Under the pieces are notes generated by a model. The model was given only the letters and a program-made list of their open reading frames with translations. It did not search any database and was not told where the DNA came from. Both the position numbers and the translations under genes were made by a program. Below, one piece after another: positions 13,264-25,000 of a stretch of DNA of 64,000 nt; the stretch's first letter is position 1, and every line of letters starts with the position of its first letter. The DNA comes from Nymphaea colorata. Lineage: Eukaryota > Streptophyta > Magnoliopsida > Nymphaeales > Nymphaeaceae. Location: positions 367,544 through 431,543 of the forward strand of contig NC_045151.1 in the NCBI RefSeq assembly GCF_008831285.2. Reading direction: 5' to 3'.

Positions 13264-16200
13264 TCATTCCCTTGAAAATATCAGCGCTTGTAGGTTCTTG
13301 AGAATCGCATCCATCACGGCAGGCGAATGTCTGGTACCTGAAAGTGGCAAGTGCTTTGTTGTTTCAGCTCGATCAAAGTAAAACGCACCTGACGTCAATT
13401 TTTCTTTTGGCTGCAAAGCTAACCACAGAATTGTGTCTGCCCCCTGCTCTATAGTTCTGAGGTTACCAGATAATCTGAATGTTTGCACCTTGTAATCAGA
13501 TGGAGTTCTCATAGAAAAGTTTTCAGGAAAAATCATCAGGTGTAGAGAGATCAAATGAATGAAAAGACTTTCACCTTTTGGAGAGACCCGGTAAGCTCTT
13601 TGCAACACCAGGTGTTTCGGACCAACCTGGATGCATCGAATAGAAGCCAATGCCTTTGTGGCTGTACAACTCCGCCCATTTTTCCGTCAATGCAACCTGA
13701 GATAAAAAGTAATGGAACAAATTTCAACAGGTATTGCCTAATACTAGTGAATGGCTACCCAGGAAATTTCTCTTAAAATCCAAGAACCTTCTGCTTCCTT
13801 TTCCCTTGTCCTCTTTTTCCGATTTACAATCAGGGTAGAAGACGTGACTGAGTTAAGTTGTTCTGGCTACTCCACCTTGTCAATCTTATTAAATGTCTTG
13901 ATCACATGCTTTATCAAATAGAAATATAACAGGAAAGAAAGAAGACTTGTTTATTTATATAAAGTACCAGTGATGGCAAAAAAAGTTAATGGAAAATATG
14001 ATCTTATGAAAAGACAAATTTGCTTGCGACCTAAGAATGGGAAACTGTGAATGTAATGCAATCTGTATCACATCAACACAACTGGGTTGCAGGCCCACAA
14101 AACTAGGATAATTGGAATAAGTTAAATATAGTAGTGAGGTTATGCATTATCCTTTTAATTTCCTGTTCTGCCTGTTCAAGTACATGTAGTTCAGCTACGC
14201 TCATTTAGGTTGTCTTTTTTGACTTGGATACTTTGCTGCCTTTTCACGTTATTCATCCCCCAACAGCTACGCTCATTCAACCAAGGATACTAAACTTCAA
14301 CCTTCAGATGTTTCTATTGCAATTCAAGCTTCATAATCCTAATCCAAGAATCAGAAAATAAGCACATAGAGGCATGCAAAGAGTAGGTTTTCTACACAAT
14401 AGAATAGCATAAACACATCCACCAGTTTTCATGTAGGAAAAGATACAAGGATGTTTAATGGATCCATTGATAATGCATTTTAGGGAGCACAACTATCGCA
14501 GTCCATGTAATGGCTCGATCCTAAACAGACCCAACAGCCAGGTAAGGAAGATTCTGATCAAGGTTAATAAGACACTATTTTCATGTATTAATTTGTCTTC
14601 AAACATGATATTTCAGATAATTTCTCAAGCAGCTCTGCAGTCATGAACTGTAAGCCACTTATTTTTGCCATATCAAACCTAAATCTTAAAGCACAGAAAA
14701 CAAATCATGTAAACACAAACATTTGATGTTCTGATACATGTGAAAAAGAGTGCATACCACTATAGATGTCATGGTTTGTAGTTTGTACACACACACACAC
14801 ATGAGAAGGAGGAGGAGGAGGAGAATGAGAGAGAAACTAGCAAAAACGCCTGACAGTGATGCTACATTGTTCAATGTTTTCTAGAAATATTTATTCACCT
14901 GAATTCGCTTGTTTCGTGCATACTGCACAGTCCCATCAAACTTAGGTTCACTGAACTGCAACAAGACAAATTCAGTCAGCATCCATTACTAAGCTCTGAA
15001 AATTTCAGACATTGACAAGCAAGCGAATAAAATAATTCCAAACATGAGACAGCCAACAACAAAACATTTGGAAATCTGAAGACTGAAACTTGACCGAAAC
15101 TTGACCGAGCACATAACATCTGAGAAAATAATGAAGATGTGCCTAAACATTAAGATGCAGACTACTCCGACCTGGAAGTTTCTAAATTCATTAACATAAG
15201 CTAAATGGAGCGTCTAGACCAACCAAGCATAAGCATATAGGAATCTGGAGCAAATGCGCTGTCCCTTTTAGTGGCCATGAAAAGGGAGTTCCTTTCTTAT
15301 TGGGATTGAAGTTTCAATAATCTGACCTGCCTCTCCTATAGCAAGTTGACGTCATTTTTTAGATCAAATTATAGATAAGTTGAAAAATTCCTTGACTAGC
15401 TGCACTTGGACACATGGAGGACACACCAAGTTAATGTAGAGAATCTGCACTAGTTTGAATTCCTCCATCTCATTATCTGGATTTGTTTGGAGGAAAAATA
15501 ATGGAGCATATGAAAGCGTTACTTTTACCAACATGAATAAACGGTAGCCAAAAAGTTTAATAGTTTATTGTAAAATTATAAAAAAAATAGAGAGAAAGAA
15601 ACTAAAATGCAGACATGTATACAAGTTCGTTGTTTTTTTCTAGGGTATAAATGTGCAGCTGGGGACTTATTTACCTAATGTACTACCTGTAAGTTATCTG
15701 TTAAATCTTGTGTGTACATTCCACCTGAGGAAACTGTTATAACTCGTGCATCAGGTGCTGCTTGCTCCAACAGTGGCAAAAACAGTTGTGTCATAGCATA
15801 AGTTGCTACAACATTTACTGCGAAGTTGAGCTCCAATCTAAGAAAAGAAAAAATTTCAGCTGAGATGAGCACAACGGTATCAAGGACTACTTGACATGCA
15901 AAGCAGCTTAAAACTATTAGCGTTCATCATGTGAAAAACATAATAATTAACTTACCCATCTGCAGTAGTAACACGGTGGTGCTCAAGCAATCCGGCGTTA
16001 TTAACCTGAGGTGAAAGGTACTTCACTATGACTTTAAATTTGTATTAAGAGGACCATAAATAACTATTCAAGGAAACAGTTTGTAAAAATTCCACATAGT
16101 AACAGCATAGACTACAACATCCATCTACAAATAGGTGATTTATTTCGTGACAATTTTGTTGTCATCCCTGAGTCATGATAGGTGGTGACCAGTGCAAACC

Positions 16201-16980
16201 AAGTTTGCATTTTCTGTCCTTTTGTAACCTTCTGAAATATACAACAGAAACATGATATTCTTGCGTAATAACTATAATGAGCATAAATGAATCAAGCATT
16301 ACAGAGGTGCTATACCAAGACATGAAGTGGTCGTTCAGATGAAGAAAATCTGGATGTAAATGACTTGATTTCGCTCGTGGAGGAAAGGTCACAAATCTGC
16401 CAATACAAGATTTTAAACGTGGAAATGAGCATTCTTTAGAAAAAATTTATGAAGCAGCCTGCCTAAAGCAGACACAATCATGACCAATGGCATTAAGCTT
16501 TCAAATATCAACTGTCGTTTATTTTCTTTCCACACCAGTCTGCTGATGTGTTTGAAAATATTCTAAAAATAAGTGTTTTTTTTTTATTCATTTGATGCCA
16601 CAAATTGAAGGAGATGATGACAAAGAGATGCAGGAAGTCTGAAAAGCCATATACCTCAAGGTGTACATTAGGATTACCCGTCTTTGTCTTAATTTCAGAC
16701 AATGCAGCTTCTCCCTTCTCTTTATTACGGCAAACCATGTATACAGTTGCGCCACTGAAAAGCTTGTGAGGAACACATGGTCAGGAGTAGTCTATAAAAA
16801 AATATTAGGCAACCTACCAATGGTCCAAGAAGACAAGAATTAAATATTTCAGCCATTACATTTTATTTAAATGTTAATATGAAGGAAAAATAAAAAAACT
16901 TATGCCCCAGAAAGCATCATTTCACAAATACAAAGGAAGAAAGAAGACATATGCATGCATATATGTATTCATGTGCATAG

Positions 16981-17017
<37 letters not shown>

Positions 17018-20000
17018 TGGTGATGACAGTAAAATACAAACTACTCACCGTGATGCAAGACCCTCTGCAGTTGCATAGCCAATTCCAGAGTTTGCTCCAG
17101 TGACCATGCAATTTTTTCCTGTCATCTGGATTTCCATGTCTTCTGCTTTAAATCGCTTGGCATTGTCCCTAAAGATGCAAAGCAAGCATGAGAAATCACA
17201 GAGCAGCTACATGTTTTCGAAAAGTTAATTGGAGTAAAGGTCGTGCCAGTAGATCAAAGGGGGACTTCACTGATTCACATTGTGGAGTCCTAAGTGACAG
17301 GTATGCAGACCATTTCTCTAATGTTTTTATCCTTTTATTTCCCTTGCTTCATTTATGTTTATGTTTAATATCATTGAGATGTGCATGAACCATCTAAGAG
17401 CTTCATGTTTAACTTTGTTGTTTTCAAATTATTCCCAAATGTTGTTTGGCACTCATACTGTTATTGACTGTAGTATTGTCAACTTCAACATGCTTCACGT
17501 TCTGTTTTTATGACAATGATCTTCAAAATGTTGCCTTCCTACCCTTTCACATATTCACCATTTAGACTTTTCTTTCTCTTTCCTCCTGTCCAGGACTTGC
17601 CCTTTATACCTTGCTAGTGGCCACAACGAAGCAGACAGTTTTGCTAGTCTTACTGCTAAAACTACATTAGGAGAGCTTTAATATTTTTCTGTGCATGTCA
17701 CATGTCTGTTAGATAATCCAGGGGAAGAACCAGAGAAGGCCAGGACCCTGGCTCCCCACCCATCTCCTGAAATTTTATAGAGAGTAAAAGATCTCTGTTC
17801 TCCCAACCCCTTCTGGAATCTTGACAGAAATAATAATTTCCCCCTGCATAAAGTTTATGTGCACCCATACAAGTCATAAAGTTACCATTGCGTTATATGT
17901 CCATAGAAGATTATTGATCAGTAAATTTTCTTCATACTCCTGTAATACATTAAATTCAAAAAGCTTTGGTATATATGTGCCTTGCCTTCAAAAGGCTAAG
18001 CGAGTTGCCTGGGCTTATTCCTAAATCAGTGTTATGGTGAAACCATTATAAGAAATATCACTCTGCTTTCTATCACCGAGGTTTTACTTGGGTATTAATC
18101 AAAAAGCTTTTTTGAGAAGAAAAAAACATAAGGGACTTAAATATATCTATATCTATATACACACACACACACAAAAAAAAAAATTATGATTTGAGTTTTA
18201 TAATATTTTTCTTAGAGAAAATCAAGGCAATTAATAAAATATTACAAGAAACCTCCAAAAAATTAAAAATTATTAAAAATTCTAACAAACGAAAAAACAT
18301 GAAAATTTTCATTTGGTATTTTTTTTTTCCAAAATATTTTTCATATTTTTCAGTTTTCCTTCATTTCCTGTTTTCAACAGTTTAAAGAAACCATATCTGT
18401 AACAATTGTTAGACTTACATGTGCATCCAATAGAGACGAAAATGGAAGATACCTAGACAGCAATAAACTTAAAGCACCAAACATGTCATCCGTGTCAGGC
18501 TACTGCCTATTGGTCAGCAGTATTTAAGGACAACAGTTTATAATTCCACGAACTAATAAAATCATAAAAATAAGAAACTACACCTGAGGAAGTCTTCCTC
18601 AAAACTGCCAATAGTTACAGGCAGTGTTGTACGTATCGTACGATACGTATCATCGCGTTTCAAAAATGCGATACGCTACACTACATGTATCGTATATTTA
18701 CGATACAGGCACTGTATCGTACGGTACGATTACGTACGTCACGATATAGGTATGATACAGTTACGATACGTTAATTTTTACTGATTTTTTTAGATTTTTT
18801 TCTATATTTTTTTTAAATACGATATAGTTCGATACGTTACGATATAGCGTATCTTAAAGCCAGACCGATACGGCTTACGATACGCTTTTTACAACAACTT
18901 ACAGACATTTAAGCCTTACTCGACTCAAAAGATGATTAAACCCAGTTTCCTCTGCTAGGAATCAGGTCAATGCAATCAGGTGGATAGGTGAATAGCACCA
19001 AGATGCCAACAAAGCTGGCGGCTATTACAGTAATTCTAAATTTGAACAAAAAAATAATCTTAGTCGAGCTTTAGCTTTCGAAAAGAATATACCATGGAAC
19101 CACCATATCAGAAGCACACAACATAAAATTTGTTGAATCACTCACAGTTTTGGGTTTCTCCGCTTATTGTGCCAAATGGATGCGCTTGCATAAATAAATC
19201 ATGCAAATTGTTAGACAAATTAATTAATTAAATATATAGCACGATGTTCATCAACGAAGCCCATCTTCATATTTTTCACAGCTGCCAATGATCAGAATTT
19301 GTGAAATATGATGAACTTCAAATTTCATTATTCATCATCACCTCTTAGCAAAATCCCTCATGATTTCTCTGAAACTGTCATACAGGACATCCATCCATGT
19401 TGGTTCAAGGATGAAAGGTTTTAGTTACTTACCAAACTCAGCAATTTAATACCATGGTCAAACTGTCCAGTATTATGGAAATTCGAACTTTAATGCCCCA
19501 TAACAGTTTAACCAATCATGATTCCAGAAAAAGCAACCATGATTGTGTTTTTTTTTTTGTGAAAGCTTCATGGTGACAATAATGCAACAAAAATTTCAGC
19601 AGTACGTCAAGGGACTAAAGTAGAACACTAATGCTGGGGTTTTTACTCAATGACTCGGATGCTAATAACAGATTCAGGTACTAACATCATTGACGACGAA
19701 CATCTTGCACTGAGCTAATTAGCTCTAAGAAGACACCTGCACTGTCATAGGAAAGGTTGAAAAAATAACCATGTGATGTAGTTTTTAATCATCATCAGCG
19801 AGACTCAGAAGATACCCACAGCTTCAGTACGAACCTTTTAACAGCTTCCAACTTCCCACCAAACATACACATACCATAAATATCGACTACCGTAGGCTAC
19901 ATACAAGATAAAATGTTCCAGGGAAATAATCAAACAGAGGAATTTAACATGAGTAACTTCAATAAACAATTTATATATATATATATAAAGTGAGCAAATG

Positions 20001-20366
20001 GAGATAAATTCATCTCCAAACCCCAAAACTTCTATAAATTTTGTACAATATTATCCAGGAAAAAACATGCATATCGTTACCAGAATGAAAAAAGGTATTA
20101 CTAATAATGGGGAATAATCCACATTCAACAAACAAACTGATTAAATTGAAAGGGAGCAAGAACCGCACTCGAATCCAGATTTTGTGAAACGTAAAAATCC
20201 GTAGAGACCAAAAGCAGCTGTCCTGAATCCCTGAACACCAAAAAAAAGATTTTTATAGTATTGTTCGTCGTACACATATACAGACAAAGATAAGATTAAG
20301 GGGAGCTGTAAATAGGGCCAACCAAAGGCAGAGAGATGAACATAAAGGGACCTTCTGAAGAAACAT
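13264..20366 (-). CDS. DHRS12: Short-chain dehydrogenase/reductase, DHRS12-like, complete, ten exons
   Basis: Minus-strand exons are 20366-20352, 20230-20169, 17168-17049, 16754-16655, 16396-16316, 16005-15956, 15837-15687, 14955-14899, 13696-13575 and 13474-13264. All phases close, giving 322 residues. The NAD(P)-binding motif TGANSGIG is at 49-56, NNAG at 128-131, the catalytic serine region ITVSSGG near 176-182, and YARNK (YxxxK) at 205-209. MHPGWSETPG and DTILWLALQPKEKL are family blocks, and the protein ends FSRE. The N-terminal 25 residues (MFLQK plus GFRTAAFGLYGFLRFTKSGF) fit the DHRS12 subgroup and may be membrane-associating. The substrate is unknown; the family reduces or oxidises carbonyls or hydroxyls with NAD(P)H. 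The first coding exon is only 15 bases and its donor (AAG then GTCCCT) is weak, so the start is the least certain part. The acceptor of the last exon is set at 13474 by phase, not at an AG slightly upstream. Confidence 0.9.
16981..17011. repeat. (GA)n microsatellite in a dehydrogenase intron
   Basis: About 13 GA units, 40 bases beyond the donor of the exon ending at 17049. Confidence 0.85.
18624..18898. mobile_element. Small inverted-repeat element with CGATAC/GTATCG word arrays
   Basis: A 275-bp insert in the 3-kb dehydrogenase intron. Its ends are GTGTTGTA on the left and TACAACAAC on the right, imperfect inverted repeats. It is flanked by TTACAGGCA (18615-18623) and TTACAGACA (18899-18907), a 9-bp target duplication with one mismatch. 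Both arms consist largely of repeated CGATAC/GTATCG words on either strand around a T-rich centre. A 9-bp duplication suggests Mutator-like mobilisation. No coding capacity. Confidence 0.75.
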
Positions 20367-20579
20367 TGTAGAGGGTGGGGCTGGGAAGGGAGAAATCGAG
20401 ATAGTGGTCGGTGCTTGGCGGCTGCCGTCGAGGAAGACTTGCCGGTGCTTCTGCCAATCCAACGAGCATGGCCGTCAGATATGTATAAAAGTAGGGAACT
20501 CACCCTTTGCCGTCCTGTGCAGTTGAAAACAGTGTGTGGTTCGAAAGCTGTCCACGCCATCCATTAGATGCATTTGACG

Positions 20580-21860
20580 GCAATGTAACGGCTAAACCGG
20601 CAATGCCTCTAAACAAGACTTCCCGCCATCCTGTCTCCTGCTGCTCGCTAGTATTCATTCTCAGCTAATATTCTTCAGTGTTCGAGTGTAATTAGTATGA
20701 GACGTTAGTACCAAAGTTATTGGAAATAACAAAAATAAAGAAAGCTGTGGGGAGGATGAGGAAAGACGAACGGTTTAGTGATAACCTGTCAGCAACCTAT
20801 CTTTTATTATATAGTTAAATCTTAACCTGGAGAATCTCTTGTCTCAAAGATTATAAGATAGCATTTGATAGTTTCATATTTTTGATTAATTTTGATTAAA
20901 GACTACATAAGAATGTGTGTTTTGGGATTCTTAAATTTGAACCAAAATGTTAATGTTGTATATTAAAAATCATAGATTTAAGGTCGGATGAAGGCGATTG
21001 ATCTTAAATTTATAGATCTGGATTTCAGATCATCGCGGATCACAAATATAGAGTGAAACAAACACAATCTAAAAGATTTGAGATTCACATTGTATGGTCC
21101 AATGTTTCCCTGTATTAATTTTTGTGTGTGTTGCAAACCAGTTATCACCAATTTCATATCCCTTCTGATCTAAGATCCCTAAGAAATCAAATGCAACATA
21201 AGGTATCCTTGTAGGTTTACATCAAAAATGTTTTTTCATAAGTAATCATTAAAAAAAAAACAAACAAATAAAATGTCGCCGAAAGTTGTATAAATAATTG
21301 CTCTAGTTTTAAAATTTGACGAATAAACGCTTAGTTTTGTACAAAAAATTATCAGAAAACCGCTGTCGTCTACTGACATGGAACAATATATTTTGCTATT
21401 AAAAAAACTTCCTGCGAGAAACTACTCATCATTTTTTTTTAAAAAAAAGAAGAAGGGAGTTTTCAAGATGGTTGTTTTCGTTATTTTACGTCAAATATTA
21501 GTATTTTCTTTTACTGTACAGGTTTTTGATAAAAATTGAATATTTGTTTATTAACTGTTACAAGTTCAAAGCCGGCTGTAGCGTGAAACTCGAGCTCGGA
21601 CCCAGTCCAAAACTCCACGCTCGGTCCGGGCCCAACAAATTAAAACCCGAGCCCAGGATTGGCTCGACCCGGTTAAAATAAAAAATATATTTAAATATAA
21701 ATATATATTATTATTCAAATCAAAATAAGATTTAAAAAAAATATCAACCCGAATTGAGTCAGGCCAAACCTATTTCTTCGAGTTTGAATCTAGGCTTGAT
21801 CGAATCGAGTACCCGATGCGATGGTCGGGTTTGAACACTTTCCTTATTTGAGGAAAAAAA
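20580..21860. other. Intergenic region between the divergent dehydrogenase and glycosyltransferase genes
   Basis: About 1.7 kb separates the two start codons. It probably holds both promoters. No ORF with a recognisable product was seen. The part at 21580-21835 is a decayed GC-word element. Confidence 0.5.
21580..21835. mobile_element. Decayed small element with GAGCCC/CCCGG words and AT-rich core
   Basis: GC-rich arms (ACCCGAGCCCAGGATTGG, GGTCGGGTTTGAAC and similar) flank an AT-rich core of about 80 bp. The plan matches the better preserved copy at 25305-25601, which has the same GAGCCCAG-TTGGC-CCCGGTTAAAAT series. No target duplication could be assigned. Confidence 0.5.
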
Positions 21861-21868
21861 TATAAAGG
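21861..21868 (+). promoter_or_regulatory. Possible TATA box for the glycosyltransferase gene
   Basis: TATAAAGG lies 184 bases upstream of the ATG at 22045 on the coding strand. Distance and sequence fit a plant core promoter. No transcript data support it. Confidence 0.4.
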
Positions 21869-22044
21869 CGAGTTCGTTTTCTTGATGGAGTGTTTTCTCT
21901 CCCCTTCTAACAGGCAGAAGTCAAGAGGACCGACATCTTTAAAATCACCGATATGAAAAACAATCGCCGATAATTGTGGCTGAGTTGAAACTAAATGCAA
22001 CCTACTGGCGCCAAAAAGGTGGAAGGGAGGAGGAAGCGAGGAGG

Positions 22045-25000
22045 ATGCAGGAGGAAGAGAGGGGGAAGCGGAAAAGACGAAGAGCTCCACTAGGTCATGA
22101 TCAAGATGGGAGGCCTCGGGCGGTTTTCATGGCATTTGGAACTAAGGGGGACGTTCTGCCTGTGGCGGTAAGCCTCCTTTCTATCGCAAAAATTCGTTCT
22201 CTCTCGCGCCTGTCCGATTCTCAGTTTCGAGAAATAATTCTAGGTACAATTTCTTTTAATTCCATGATCACAAGAGTTTGTAACCCAGTCTTGAAATGTC
22301 TTATGCTGATCCGAGTACTCCTTTTTGGATTGTTAATTGCTGGATATCAAGTCGATGGCAGTGGAGGCACCGTTATTTTCTCATACCTGTTGATCAGATA
22401 GCCGTTATTCTTTTTGCCCATTTGTTGGTTGGTGCTGCCAATTTGGCTTGCTTAGAAGTTTTTACGGCGGTGGATAATCGTCAATAAATGGGAATGCTGC
22501 CAGCATGCATTGTAGAAGTAGAATTTCCTTATGTGAATCTGGAATTGGTTGCATCCGGTGTTGTGTTGGAGCCGTACCGGCACAGCATCGGCACCCGTGT
22601 CGCGTCAACGCGGGTGCGGCAGCTGTTTAGGCACACCCGTGTGACAGAGGTGCGAAGTGGATGAGTTTTATATACTATTTTAGTCGAGAGCTACTGAATA
22701 GAATGACATGGTTTGCAAAATAGTAGGTGTGAAGAAGAAATGGAGTTAAATCGTATCATAGCATGAAGAAGGTAACAAACTTCTAGACGTGAGGTTTCTC
22801 ATATAGGGATTGTGGCGGGGCAGAATGTATGGTTGCTATGGCCTGATGACGGTAGAAAAGTGTTTAAGATCCTATATTTGGTCTGTGGCGTTGATGTGCT
22901 TCATGAAAGGAGCGTCAACAGTTCAGATAGAAATGGTTGGATTTTTACATGGGACTGCGGGTTCTGCAAGTTTGTACGTACTTTTTTGGGAGGAGCGCTC
23001 GTAGTTATCAGGAAAACTTACAGGTTTGAATAGTTCCACAGAATACTCCCCTGGTCTAAGTTGTATAAAACTTTACCTGCTCTTTTGTTTTAACTGGAAA
23101 ATGTTAGAACCTTCTGTTCTGTGCATTGATGGAAGGTGGGTTGCCAGTTATTGAAGCCGATCACCCTAAAAGTATTGTTGTCAAGTGCGTAAACCATGAT
23201 TCAAATTTCAAAAAAAATTGTATCTGTATGTATATATATGTATATATATATGGCTAAGACCCTAAACCTAATAAGAGTGTGCTTATTTGTGCAGAGTCAT
23301 GTACAAAAACATCAATGAAATTTTACCTGTTGTGTAAAAGAATAGGAGGTTAATGACAAGAGGAAATGATCTTACTCAATAAAAAACCAAATTCATTATG
23401 CTTGCGTGCATGCACAAATATCTACATGCATATAAAGGTATTTACTCTTGTGTATATATGATATTCGTATTTTTTTGCTTTTGTAAATTTTTTGGTTTTT
23501 GGAATTTTTTTTTTCTGTGGTTTGTTCACTGCTAAAATGGAAAAGGAGTAGCAGTTGGCTATACCGACTGGATAGCCTTTCTCCTTGATGCACATAATAG
23601 GGGATGGCTCCCATTTGTAGGTTATGCTTTCAGTCATATCTCTGTGAAATGATATGTTTTTTTTTTTTCTTAGTTGCTTATGTACATTAATACTTGTCAA
23701 TCTTGTGTCTTTTTAGTTATAAGGTCATTATAGTATATATTGGATTTTTGGGGACTTAATCTTGCATTTTTAGCATAGGGGAATCATGCCTGTCGGATGA
23801 ATGATAGAAGACTTGACTTTTTCCCATTTTAATTTTTTGGCATGCCTTTTAGCTCGTGCAGAGGGAACCATTGTGCTCTGAGATTAAGAAAGGGAGAATT
23901 TCGGATCAGTTGGATCAGGTCATTGATAGCCACAAATATCATGATATTTTTAAAAATATGGTGATATTAACGAGAAAAACAAAGAAAACGACAAAACTGG
24001 GAAAATACGCCATATATTGAAAAAAACATTAAAATGAATTTATCACGATTTTAACGCGATTTGTTCATTTATTTTTTGTTTCATTTTCTGTTTTTATTTT
24101 TTTTCAACTTGTGTTTCATTGTTTTATTTCCTCTTGTTTTAGGTATTTAACTTGACCTCTTAAATGCAATACAATACTTATTAGTTTTTCATTTCTTGTA
24201 TTTTTACCTAACATTTTGTTTTTTTATTTTAAAAAAAACTCTTAAGATTTTCCCTAAAAGAACAGCTTTGCCGATAAATACCTGAGAAAAACCTCGCCAT
24301 TAGAAACCTGAGAACGATATTTGTGGCTATGGGCCATTCACACAAGCAAGCTGGCCGGGAGATTTGCTGTCGTGAACCCAAAAGCCCAAAGGCTCATGGA
24401 CTTGACAAGACACCTGTAGTCTAATTATTTGTGCAGTTTAACAAACATGTATGATGTAACTAAGGAAGAGAATATGAAAAAGTTACAACTGCAGAAATTT
24501 TTTTATATCAAACCAAATGGTTATATGCTACATCACAAGAAGGTTTACAAACTTCTACAGGTGGTCAAAGGAACATTGGAGATGGCATAATAGTGGTAGA
24601 AGAAGAGACACTTTAGAAGAGGTTCTAGCTGAGGGAAATAGGTAAAATGAGGTATGCTTCAAGGTACGTAAGTTCCAGACAGAGCCAGTGCAATGGAAAT
24701 TCTTCTTATTGATGTATGGAACTATGAAATATAAGAATCTAATCTTGATTGGGACCCTAGATGAATTGGAATCTCAACTGATGTGAGTGAGTAATGTAGT
24801 GTTAGTTCCTATGTCACATAGGTACGAGTGCGGGTGCGGGTACGGATTATTTTTAAAAAACTTGGGTGCGGGGGTACGGCCGTATACATACATGCACATA
24901 CATATATAGAAGTTAAAATGAAGAAAAAAGAGGGAAGTGGGACAATAAAATGAGGGTTTCAAAAATTTTAACGTTAAAATGGTTTAAGAAGTTAAAATGT

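Noticed and set aside
20484-20491. TATAAAAG as promoter of the dehydrogenase
   Set aside because: It is on the plus strand, while the gene runs on the minus strand.
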